Origin: Forficula auricularia
Taxonomy: Eukaryota > Arthropoda > Insecta > Dermaptera > Forficulidae
Reading direction: 5' to 3'
NCBI GenBank assembly: GCA_024734495.1
Contig: JALMQS010000066.1
Coordinates: 4,617,490 to 4,681,489 of the forward strand
DNA length: 64,000 bases
Shown: positions 36,601 to 48,895 of the stretch, piece after piece
Numbering within the stretch: the stretch's first letter is position 1
Layout of the letters: the number at the start of each line of letters is the position of its first letter
Position numbers and translations under genes: made by a program
Notes under the pieces: generated by a model
What the model saw: only the letters and a program-made list of their open reading frames with translations
The model's database searches: none
What the model was told of the DNA's origin: nothing

Positions 36601-39600
36601 TTTAATGAAACAAAAATACATATTAATTTTGATATTAAATTGAAAGTTTTTGTGCCGAGAGTAGCATAATTTTTATATATTGAAGGAGACAATAAAAGAG
36701 TGTGTCTTCTGCTGGAATTATAACTTTTATTTATTTATAACGAGACTATAGTTTCGAGGGCTTTGCCCTCTTCATCAGTCTATTACATTGGATTCAGAGG
36801 AATTAATTTATGAAGCCCTCGAAACTATAGTCTCGTTATAAATAAAATTTATAATAACAGCAGAAGACACACTCTTTTATTGTCTCCTTCAATATATAAA
36901 AATTCTGCTACTCTCGGCACAAAAACTTTCAATTTAATATCAAAATTAATATGTATTTTTGTTTCATTAAAATAATATATCAAGTGTTGGCTGCTTGAAG
37001 GCTATTGTCTCCTTCAATATTAATTTTGAAGAATTGATTTGGATTTGTTTGCCTGGACTCTCCTCTCTTTAAGGGCGATATTATTCGCAACCTATACTAT
37101 TCGCCTTTGGCCAATTTTGGGATTGTTAGCAAGATTGGGCCTGGGCCCAAAACCACACAAGGGAGCCTGATTGAGGAAGATTCCTTGGAGAACTGGACAC
37201 CCCATTTTTGTTGCCAGATATTTTTTTCCTTTTTTTGTTTAATAGTTTTTTTTTATTGTTAAATTTCAATCATAACATTTTTTTTGTAATTTTTAATTCA
37301 AATCTTTTTTTAATTTTCTTGTTTTTATTACTTTACCATACATGGTCAAGTATTGTAATCGTGCATGAAAAAAGTGGTTTTTTTCCTTCTTTTTTTCGAA
37401 ATATCTCAAAAACGGCTGAAACTATTTCGATTAAAAAAATTGAGCGAAACCATAGCATTTCGCTCTACAAAAAGGCCCTAATAAGTGAACATCGAAAAAA
37501 TAATATTTTTCGAGATAATAATTTTTTTGTCAAAATGTCTGTTAGTCTGTCTGTTAGTCCGTGCGTTACCAAATTTTGTGGACGAGCTAGCTCAAAAACT
37601 AGTGTGAATATCGAAACCAAATTTCACAGGTAGTTTTGGTCCATTGAGACTAAGAGCTGATTAGATTTTGGTGCATATTGACCCAAAATTAAAAATCTAG
37701 GCTCTTGTTCCAAACTCAACCAAATTTTGTATACATAATCAGTGGACCCCCAGAAATCTAAAAATGGAAAAACTAACCGCCCGAAATGGGGAGGGGGTCC
37801 AAAATGAAAATCTTGGACATTTACCAAACTCAATCAAATTTTGTATACATAATCAGTGGGTCCAAGAAGTCTAAAAATGCAAAAACTAACTCCCCCCTCC
37901 CCTACATGATTATAAATAATTTTATTAAATATTAAATATAAGTGAGGGGCCAGGTTGTATGGTAAAGTCAAGTGGATGGCCACACCAGAACACGTCAGCT
38001 TATTTATCTCTTCAATTTGTGTTCTTTATTAAGGTTTAATTTCAAATATTTTTTTATTATTTTTCGGATTTTTAATAAACGCTCCAATTAATATTTAATT
38101 TAATTTTTTTATTTTACTCTAAACAGCACCTCTGACTATTTAATTATTTATTGAAATTTATACCTATAGAATAGGATCTGTACCGGGGCTTGGTTTAGGA
38201 AAAGGTGGGAGGGAACTTGCATCCGGAAGCCGAAAAACGCGAAGCAGATAGGATAGCTCTGGACTTAACTACCCTCATTTCAATCTATATAAAAATAAAA
38301 CTTTCAGTCGGCTCCCAGAAGGGATGTAACTTCCCATCCACCAAACTTTTAAGAAAGACCAAGACCCGTTTTAGGTCGCTGCAATAATATTGTAGTTACA
38401 TAATTTATATTTATAAATTAAGTTTAAAAATAATAAATTGGAGGGAAAAGTAAAAACCTTTTTAAGACTCGGTACATTTACTGCAAATTTTAGTAATTTG
38501 TCAAAAAGGTGTAGCTTATTAATACAAACATGAAAATCAGATTTCTCTACCAACAGTTCAAGAGCTTCTCATATAACAATTCTGAATTCATCTGCAAGTT
38601 TTGTATCAGATCTTTGTTTTGGAAATAAAGATATTTTGGAAACACAACTAACTTTTTATGACCTTACGTTCTCTAGCTATCGTGGGTATCGGATACCAGG
38701 AATAGAGATATAGTTTATGTACTCAATAATAGCTTCAGCCAATACTGGTAATTTCATCAAGTCTTAAAGAACATATTGCATTTCTAGCTAAGAAAGAGGG
38801 TCGCAACTTATTATTCTCGAAAACCTTTTGATAAATAATAGAAAAACAGTCCATTTCTGACTTTTGTTAATTGAATTTTTGTTGTTTAAAATTTTTATCA
38901 TTTCTAAAATTAAAATGAAAGTTTTTGCCGAGAGTAGCAGAATTTTTATATATTGAAGCAGACAATAAAAGAGTGTGTCTTCTGCTGGAATTATAAATTT
39001 TATTTATTTATAACGAGACTATAGTTTCGAGGGCTTTGCCCTCTTCATCAGTCTATTACAATGGATTCACAGGAATGAATTTATGAATATAATTCCAGCA
39101 GAAGACACTCTCCTTCAATTTCTAAAATTAATGTTTTTTCTAAATTTCGTTTTTTATCTAAAATTTTGGGAGTGAAAAAGTCAAAATCTTTCAAATTCCA
39201 TTGATGAAGTAAGAATTTCTTCTGAAACGTCTGGATTTTTAATAACGTTTCTAGATTGTTTTATAAAATTTGGAACTAGTATTAAATATATATGAGTATC
39301 TATTATATAAATATATATACAATAAATACTCATTACTCACTTGTCAAGTTCCAGAACAAGGCAATGATGTGTACAGAGCAATTTTACAAGATTTTCTCCT
39401 GATAGCCGTTTCAAAGTATTAATAGCTTCAAGATGACTTTCAGCACTTCCTCTCTGTACAAGTAGTACTGTTAATCCAAGATCAAGTTCGGGTAGCGATA
39501 TAGGCCTAATTAGTAATAAAATATAAATTATTTTAAAGTATATGGATTAAAAAATGTGTGATAATGACTATTACCTTGACCTAACTTCCGCTTGAAGAAT

Positions 39601-42600
39601 AGACATAGCTCTTTCTGTGGCATATTCTCGTAAGACATGAGATCGTATTACGAGATCAGCAACTCCCTCTGCAGAATTATTTGTTTGATCAAGTAAATCA
39701 AGCAAAGTATGAACAAGAAGAGGTACTTGAGGACTAAATGGTGTTGAAATGTCTAGAGACCGTAAACAATGTTTAAGATAAAGAGTAAGTTCACGAAGCG
39801 CTTTATCGCGCGTCTTTTGATCCGGATAGGATAATTGTGTAATTCTCTGTACTATATCGCTTGGACCTAAGCCTGAGCGCTGGAAAAAATTTGCTGCATG
39901 GCGCCAGGAATTTCTCGTTTCACAACTAAAAGATAAAGATAAAAAAAAGAGATAAATAAATATTTTATTCACTACAGAATTAGTAAAAAAAATTATTTTT
40001 TAATATTAATAAGAAAATAATAGGAGGTTATTTCAATATATTATGATTAAATTTTATAGTTGAAATTTAGTGGGTATTTTGTAATTTTGATAGTTAATTA
40101 TCTAAGATCTAAATTGAAAGTATTTTGGCGAGAGTAGCAGAATTTTTATATTTTGAAGGAGACAATAAAAGAGTGTCTTCTGCTGGAATTGTAAATTTTA
40201 TTTATAACGAGACTATAGTTTCGAGAGCTTTGCCCTCTTCATCAGTCCATTACAATTGATCCACAGGAATTAATGTATGAATGGTAAGTGTTTTTGTTGG
40301 CAATTTTTTATTTAAATAAACTGCAATGTATCGTTTTCCATAGCCATTTGAAATATTAATAAGTCTATTCCTTTATTATTAATCAGATAAAGATCAGATT
40401 GATCTTTTTGTTAAGTATATTGCTTACTGAAGAGTAAAGTACTTTAAAATGTAATTTTTCTAAAAGCTTTATAAATATAACCTTTTTTGAGGTAGTCAAG
40501 GTACTTTATCAGAATCTTAAAGTTGATCAAAATTGGTTAAGCCATTTTCAAGATAAATAGAAAAAAATAAAAAATTACTAATATTTGTGGGCCGATATGT
40601 ACCAAAAGCAAATAAGCGCTTCAAATTGTTAAAATAATGGTATGTTTTCAATTTCATTTATGTCGGTTGTAGAAAAAATCGGGGACGAAAAAAAGGAATC
40701 CATCCCCACTGACTAAATGGAAAAATCGCACTTTTTGGCCCCTGGACAAGATCCCATGTAATTTTGGGCAAAACCGTCAGGTCGTAAAATTAAACTTGAT
40801 TGAATACTACAATTTGTGACTTTGGTTAAGACCATGGGTTCCGTAGTCTTTACCTGAGGACCCTTTGAAGTCGCACTTGGTCCGAGACCGATTACAATAC
40901 ATTATTCATATTTGCTTAGCATTTATGGATTAATTATAAACAAATATCTTTTACACTTAATATTAAAATAATAATTTGTTTTAAGCGAAGTAACCCGATA
41001 AAGAGTAAGAGATGGGATGGTTGGGTCCTCAAAATATAGGGTAATATTAATTGTATAGATATTATTATTATATTTATTAGTTTTTTGAATTAAAAGTTAC
41101 AAGAAAAATTAGCTATAAATAAAGTATTATTTTATCTTAGATTTAAACTAATATTTAATAATAAATATCTAATCTAAGTGTAAATCTGTCAAAATAAAAA
41201 AATATTCTAGCAAATTTTAAATTAACTTTTTCATATTTATTGTTATTTCCATAGATTAAAAAAATCATCATCAAATGCATTCTTACGTTAAGTGATATTC
41301 GCCGAGTAGAGCACAAGCTTCTAAAAATAAATCATGGATTTTGTCTCCATGACCTTCAGTAAAAGTTGGCTGAGCAAGATTTTGAGTTGAAATCCAACTT
41401 CCAATCGTTAAAGCCCCCCATAAAACATAATATCCTTCATGAAGCAAATGACCATAGGTGGATTGAGATGACCATCTGTGTTCTTTAGCCATTTGAAGCA
41501 TGTCATTATAGAGAGTGCATGCATCTGGTACTCGTAAGGAATACAAAGTCCATGCCTGGGAATCACTAGAAATAATTTTAAAATCAATTTTAGTTTTAAA
41601 TTAAAAGAAAATTTAGTTTTTTATAAATTTTAAGAAAACATACTCTCCAGGATTATTAGAACTTGCAAATAAGACAAGATGCGATCCAGAGATAAAGAGT
41701 TTTTTGACACCAATAAAAGGTCTCCATCCAATGAGACAAACTGGCTCTTCAAATGGAGATATCCCCTAGAAATAAAATCAATAATTAAAAAGAGGCTATA
41801 GATGTAGAGGAAATTTAGCTATAGATTTAGAGCATATCAAATTAGATTAGTAATAGCTGTATTGTTCACTCCCAGGAAGTAGGATAAGTTGTGTTGCAAA
41901 AGAATTTTAAAATTATAAAAACAAATACATGTATTTGGAAATTGTGTAACAGAACTAAAAAATGATTAGGTATAGTGATAGAATATGTCAATAATAATCA
42001 AATATACTCTATAAAAAATATCACATGTATGTAATCCTTCAGGTAGTAAAGATCCTTTTATTACACCTTAAAAATATGTAGGTATTCTTTTACATACACT
42101 TTTTAAAGTGAATTGGAGTTATTTAATATTTTAGAAAATATTCTTAAATGTCAAAATATATTTCTAGTATATTTTGATTTAGCAATTATAAGACTTCATT
42201 TACTTTGGTTCCGAACATTTAATTTTTTTTAGAAAAGTTTTTGTTTTGCCGAGAGTAGCAGAGTTGTTGATTCACAAAGAGAAACAAAACCTCTTTGTTT
42301 CTCTTTGTAATTTTTTTTAATTTTATTGCCTAGGCAATCTAGGATATTAATTTAGACTAGCTGCAAGGCCCGCCTTCGGCGGCCCTCTTACTAGCAAGGG
42401 GGGCCACCACCCCCCACTATGCTCCCTGGACCCCTATCACCCGAAACCCACCCAATTTTGCAATTCTAGCACTCTAGAGGCCCACAGATTATTTATACAA
42501 AATTTGGTTGAGTTTACTCCAAGAGCAAGAATTTATATTTTTTCACCCTCTCCCCTTCTTTGGGTGTTTTTTTTTAAACAAAAGTTGTCAGAAATCACAT

Positions 42601-45600
42601 CTTCTACAACTTTGCCCATAAGAAAATATGCTGTAATTTAATACTTTAGGAGTTATTTGATAATTTCCATCCGTGCGACCCCCCAAACCCCCTTTCGGGG
42701 CAAAATATCAAAACGTTATATAGCAATAAACCTAAATTAGAAGACATCTGATGTAAATATGAAATTTCATAATAATCCCTTCAGTTGTTTTTACGTGAAT
42801 CGTGAGCAACTTTTCGCGGAAACCACGGAAACATACAGACAGACAGGAATTTTGTTGAGGGTGTTTTCGTTCATAACTTTGATTGAAACGGGTGCAACCA
42901 AAATTTGGCGTGATTTGGACCAATGTACAGACAAAACCTTAATTATATATATATATATATATATACACGTATATAGTAGTTACAAAGTATGTCTTCTATA
43001 AATTTTCTATCTTTGAAATTCCTTCAAATTAATTTTTTTTATTAAAATATACTTACAAATAACGAAGGGCTAATCATTTCTTGAACGTATTGCCCGAAAC
43101 GAACAGTATAAGTTTCTAAACCAGTTTCAGTAAGTGCATGTAAAACTGAATTTTCAAGAGCAAGGTCACAAACTGGGGCTGTGAATGGATATACTGAAAC
43201 TAGTTGAGCCACAGAAGTTGATTCAGGAATCAAATATAAAAAACCTTCTTGTTGTGTAGAAATCAAACAAAGAGTCCCGACTAATTGAGCATGATGTTTG
43301 GATATTAAAGGGTTATCGTTTTCTGAAAAATAAATAGGTAAATATTAATTAATTAAAAATAAAATTTTTAGAAAATGAAAATATAGTCCAGGCAAATTAC
43401 GATTTTTACAGGAAATAATTAGAGGTAAAGATTTTATTGCTGGAATACCTTTATTGGTATTCCAATATTACTACCCTAAGTTTTCCCCGAAATCTGTGTT
43501 GTGGAAATTTTTCTACTCGCCTCAAAATGAGAAAATTTAAGAGTTTTTTCAGTTTTTCTTGAATAACTCTAAAACGGCTTATCAAATCAAAAAGATTTTT
43601 ATTAGATAAATTAAAGCTCTTTAAATTACGCGTAAAATGATAACAATTTCATCTATTTAGGTTCAGTAGAACCGGTACTAACGCCTGTCAAAAAACAGCC
43701 CCCGGGATCACAAATGAATATCCCTAAAACTCGTACTTTTTTCGATTTTCCCCCATTTTGACCATGAAGGAGCACGTTTTCGACAAAGACGACTCTTTAC
43801 ATTATTGAACTATGTATATTAAATTTGCTACAAATTAAACAAAGTTTCATCTTAATTGGATAATGGTAACCGAAATAGATGAAGAATTTTGCGATTTTTT
43901 GCAAAAAATCTCAGTTTTTCCTTCATAAAATGAAAACCACTCATTCTAGAAACTTGATTCCGATCTCATTCTCTAGTAAATTTTGTTGCCTTGAACGTTT
44001 ACTTGGACAACTTTTTCGTTAAAATTCTTAGATTTATAGATATCAAGCATTTTCCAAAAAGATTTAGGGATATTCGAAAGTGATCCCGGGGGCTGTTTTT
44101 TGACAGACGCTAGTACCGGTTCTACTGAACCTAAATAGAAGAAATTGTTATCACTTTACAAATAATTTAAAGAGCTTTAATTTATCTAATTAATATCTTT
44201 TTGATTTGATACGCCCTTTTAGAGTTATTCAAGAAAAACTGAAAAAAACTCCGACATTTTCTCATTTCCACAACACAGATTTGGGGGAAAACTTAGGGTA
44301 GTAATATTGGAGTACCAATAGATATTCCAGCATTAAAATCTTTAACTCTAATTATTTCTTGTTTATGCCGTTTTTTCACGTAATTTGCCTGGACTAATAA
44401 GAAAACAAACATACATACCTTGTTCTATATTCGCATTAGTTTTTCGAGTATAGAGAGGCTTAAATACAAGGCAATGAAATTGGTCTTCTTTGAATGACTT
44501 TAATTGTAAAAGATTGTTAATTTTCCACTTTTCAAGTGAAGGCTTAAAAACAAACAAGCAAAACAATTAGATTTTAATAAAGTATTTTAAAATAAAATTG
44601 AATTAACTTAATAAATACCTTATTATTACTTAATATTAGTTTAGCTGATAATTCTGGACATTCTAAACAAAATATGTTTGGATTTTTGGGATTGGAACAA
44701 GTAGGGGATTTAAGGCACTTTTCCGCAAGAATACTTGGAAAGTCAACATTTATTGGAAATGATTTTTCATTTACCAATCCAGTCCAATTTTCTGGTATTT
44801 GATCTCCTTTTATTAATTGTTCCCAATTAATATGAGTCATATTTTGACTAATAACATCTGAAAAAAAGATATTAAAAATTCTTATATAATAGTAATTTAG
44901 GTTTGAATTTCAAGTATACAGGGTGTTCCACAGAACTCGTTCATTAAAAGTTTTCGTGGAAGGAGTTGAGAGAAAATTTTGAACTTTGACATATTTATGT
45001 TTTGGAATATGCTCTTTTTAAATAAATTATTAACAACTATTGGGCACTTTCTGCTTTGCCTCAATCGCTATCAACTTTCACTCGTCTAGATCTTATTTAT
45101 TATGTATAGCTAAATAATTAAGATCTGGACGAGTGAAATTTGAAATATTTTTTATTTAAAAACTATTCATTTTAGGTATAGGGACTAATTAATAAACTCC
45201 TATTAGATTTCTATGTAGAATTCAAAAATACTAAAATTTATGCCATTTTCCATTTGAAAAAATTGAGAATTAACAACTTTTTGATTTTCAGAACTAAACG
45301 ATTATTATGGTCATCCTGGATATAAAATTAAAATTTTTATGATTAAGTAAGTTTCGTTAATATCTAATTAAAAGTTCTGATTGATCAAATTAATTCTACA
45401 AATAATAGTTTAATTATTATTAATTTTTAAAGATGAACGCTAAATTGGTAGATTTTACAAACTATCTAAAATAACTCAGAAATTATAAATTTTAGACATC
45501 AAGTGCATTATACAAAATCATCTTAGTTTTTAACAGTTAATCTAATGATGCAAAAATATTTGGGGGGTTCCATAGAAAATAAGAAAGATGATAGCGATTG

Positions 45601-48600
45601 GGGCAAAGCAGAAAGTGTCCAAAAGTTGTTAATAATTTATTTAAAAAGAGCAGCATATTCCAATAGATAAAGATGTCAAAGTTCAAAACTTTGTCTCAGC
45701 TCCTTCCATGAAAACTTTTAATGAACGAGTTCTGTGGAACACCCTGTATATTTTATATTTCAAAAATATTTCAGTTACCGTTTTGATTAGTTTTTTGAAT
45801 TACTTTGGGTTGTGTAATAGTATCAGAAATTCTTAATACATGAAGAAATTCCGAGTTCATTGCACAAATTATATTCTCCACTAAAAACAATCTAGTGGGT
45901 GAAAAACTGAGTTCTATATTTAATCCAATTTCATCAAAATCAATAAACTTGAGTTTCGATGAATCGTGGATTTTATTTTGAAATTTAAAAAAAACTAAAG
46001 ATTTTTCGGCAGCAAATATAAGATTTCCAGTCACCTAAACAAAACGAATTCAAAATATTATCATATGAAATAATACTGATATAATAATGTTTTTAAAAAC
46101 CTGACAACATGCAAGGGCTGTCGGATTTTGTTTGAGGGGTATCTCGATCATTTCAAGAGATCCTGAATTAGCCCCTGCACTTAATTGAGCAGAACTGGGA
46201 GTAACCCGTCCAGCGATTCTTGCCCTTACAATGCCGCCAGTATTCTGCTTGTCCCATTGAGAGTAAACACGAGCGTAACGCATTTCTCGACCCGGTTTGT
46301 ATTCCAAGGTAGCCACATAGTTTCCTGAAACACATATTCACGTTAATAACAATTAGAGTGAAATTCACTATATTTATTAATTTAATACAGGAATTATTTA
46401 ACGGATTAGTGGTGTTTCACAAAGTGTTGTTAATTTAATGGCCAAACTATAACAGGCACTTATTAGGGCCAGTTGTATGTCACTTTGTAAAAGTTAACAA
46501 AGGGTAAAACCTTAGAATTCACCTTGTGCCCGGCCGAATGGCCAATCACATGACACGCACTTTCATCTGGTTGGCCGTCCCACCGGGCACAAGGTGAATT
46601 CTAAGGTTTTACCCTTTGTTTACTTTAACAAAGACTTTACAAACCGACATACAACTTAGATCTCAGATGTTAAGCATAATGTATCGCGGTTAGTTCTTAG
46701 ATGGGTGATAAATGATTGTATTATAAATAAAATGAAGAATTTACTGTAAATTTTATTTTCTGTAATCAGAATAAATTATTTGATAAAACAATTAAATTCT
46801 TTAATTGAATGATTCGTTACCATATCATTTTAGGGTTCAGTTTAAAAAGTAAAGCATGACCCTATATTAGTATTGTTCAATTTCTGTTAGAACATTGTAG
46901 TTTGTAAATTTTTCAAGTTAGAAACTTGAAATTTAGAACCTCTATCCATACATTTTCTCCAAAATCACAAAAATGTATTACAATTTTAATCGAATGATTA
47001 TTTTAGGGAGGATCGAATTTTAGGTTGGGACAAAAATAAAAAATATTTTTTTTTATCATGGGATGTGAGGTATTCGTGAATTCGTGTAAAAATCTCTTTA
47101 AGCGGAGATAGGTTTAATTTTTTTAGGTTTAAAATGACAGAGCTCCAAAGTGTCCATTGAAATGTTAAATTTTCTACCTGTCAACATTCAGAAATGGCTT
47201 AAGGCAGAGGTTCCCAAAATGTGGGCCGCGGCCTTTTTTTTCACAGGTGAAGCTTCATAATCAGGGCCGCCCAGAGGGAGGACCAAGGAGTTCAAATGTC
47301 CCGGGGCCCGGGCGGGGGTTGATTTTTTTCTTACACTATAGTAAACTATTGGTTTTCTGCGAGGCCATTAGGGAAAACAAGAAAAAATACTACTATTGAC
47401 TTATCTACAAATAAATAAACTGACACATTCTGATGTCGCCATCTACTTGACTTTACCATACAACCTGGCCCCTCACTTAAATTTAATAAAATTATTTATA
47501 ATCATGTAGGGGTGTTAGTTTTTGCATTTTTAGCCTTCTGGGAGCCCACGGATTATGTATACAAAATTTGGTTGAGTTTGGTACAAGGGCCAAGATTTCT
47601 ATTTTCTGACCCCCCCCCCCCATTTTGGGCGGTTAGTTTTTGCATTTCTAGACTTCTGGGGGCCCACGGATTATGTATACAAAATTTGGTTGAGTTTGGT
47701 ACAAGGGCCTATATTTACATTTTTTGACCCCTCCCCCCTTAATTTTGGGTCGATATGTACCAAATCAGCACATAATATCAATGCACCAAAACTACGTTTG
47801 ACATTTGGTTTTGATATTCCCATTAGTTTTTGAGCCAGCTCGTTCACAAAATTTGGTAACGCACAGACTAACAGATATTTTGACAACTAATTAATATCTC
47901 GAAAAATATAATTTTTTCGATGTTCACTTATTAGGGCTTTTTTGTAGACCGAAATGCCATGGTTTCGCTCAAGTTTTTTAATCAGAATAGTTTCATCCGT
48001 TTTTGAGATATTTCGAAAAAAAGAAGCAAAAAACCACTTTTTTCATGCACGATTACAATACTTGACGATACCCTGTATGGTAAAGTAAAATATTTTTAGC
48101 TTTTAATGAAAAAAAAACTGGTAAAATTTTATTCACACCCGATAGCAAAATAAGTTTTGTGCTGGATATGGACAGTTTTTTTAAATTTCCATTTCATTAC
48201 TGTAGTTTATTTTAAAGTTATCCAATATAAACATACAAACATTTATCATTTATTCCAACATATGGAGCATTATACATTAGAAGGGACCCTTACTCATGTT
48301 TGCCCAGAGGCCCTTAATTTCTTTGGGCGGCCCTAGGTAATTAGATATATATCTTATCTTATATTATTAAATGAGCAATTCTTGTATATATGTATAGAAT
48401 CGGGTTCTCGAAAACGGCTCTAACGATTTGGATGAAATTGAAAACCTACAATTATTTTAACAAAATGAAGCTCTGATTAATTTTTGGTACATATCGGTAC
48501 CCAAACATTAGTACTTTATTACTGTATTTTTTTTTTAGTTTTTTCTAAATTTCTTGAAAATGTCCTAACGAATTTTGATCAAATTAAATATTCTATTTAA

Positions 48601-48857
48601 GTACCTTGAGATCCACAAAAAAGCTAATATAAAGTTTTTAGTAAAATTACACTTTAAAGTACTTTACTCTACAATAAGCAAGTACTTTTTCTTAAATTCT
48701 TTAAAATTTATTTATTTGGTCTGTTTAACATAAATATCTTCACCAAATAATATTAATATATGGCTTTTAACTGAAACAAAAAGTTACCGAGCATCGCTCA
48801 GTGCTCCAGGGACTATATAATTAATTGTCGTAAATAAAAATAAAAATCAGAAAAAGA

Positions 48858-48895
<38 letters not shown>

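Noticed and set aside
37208..37633. Open frame of 141 codons
   Set aside because: F/L/I-rich translation of T-rich DNA running into the ACTTTACCATAC repeat.
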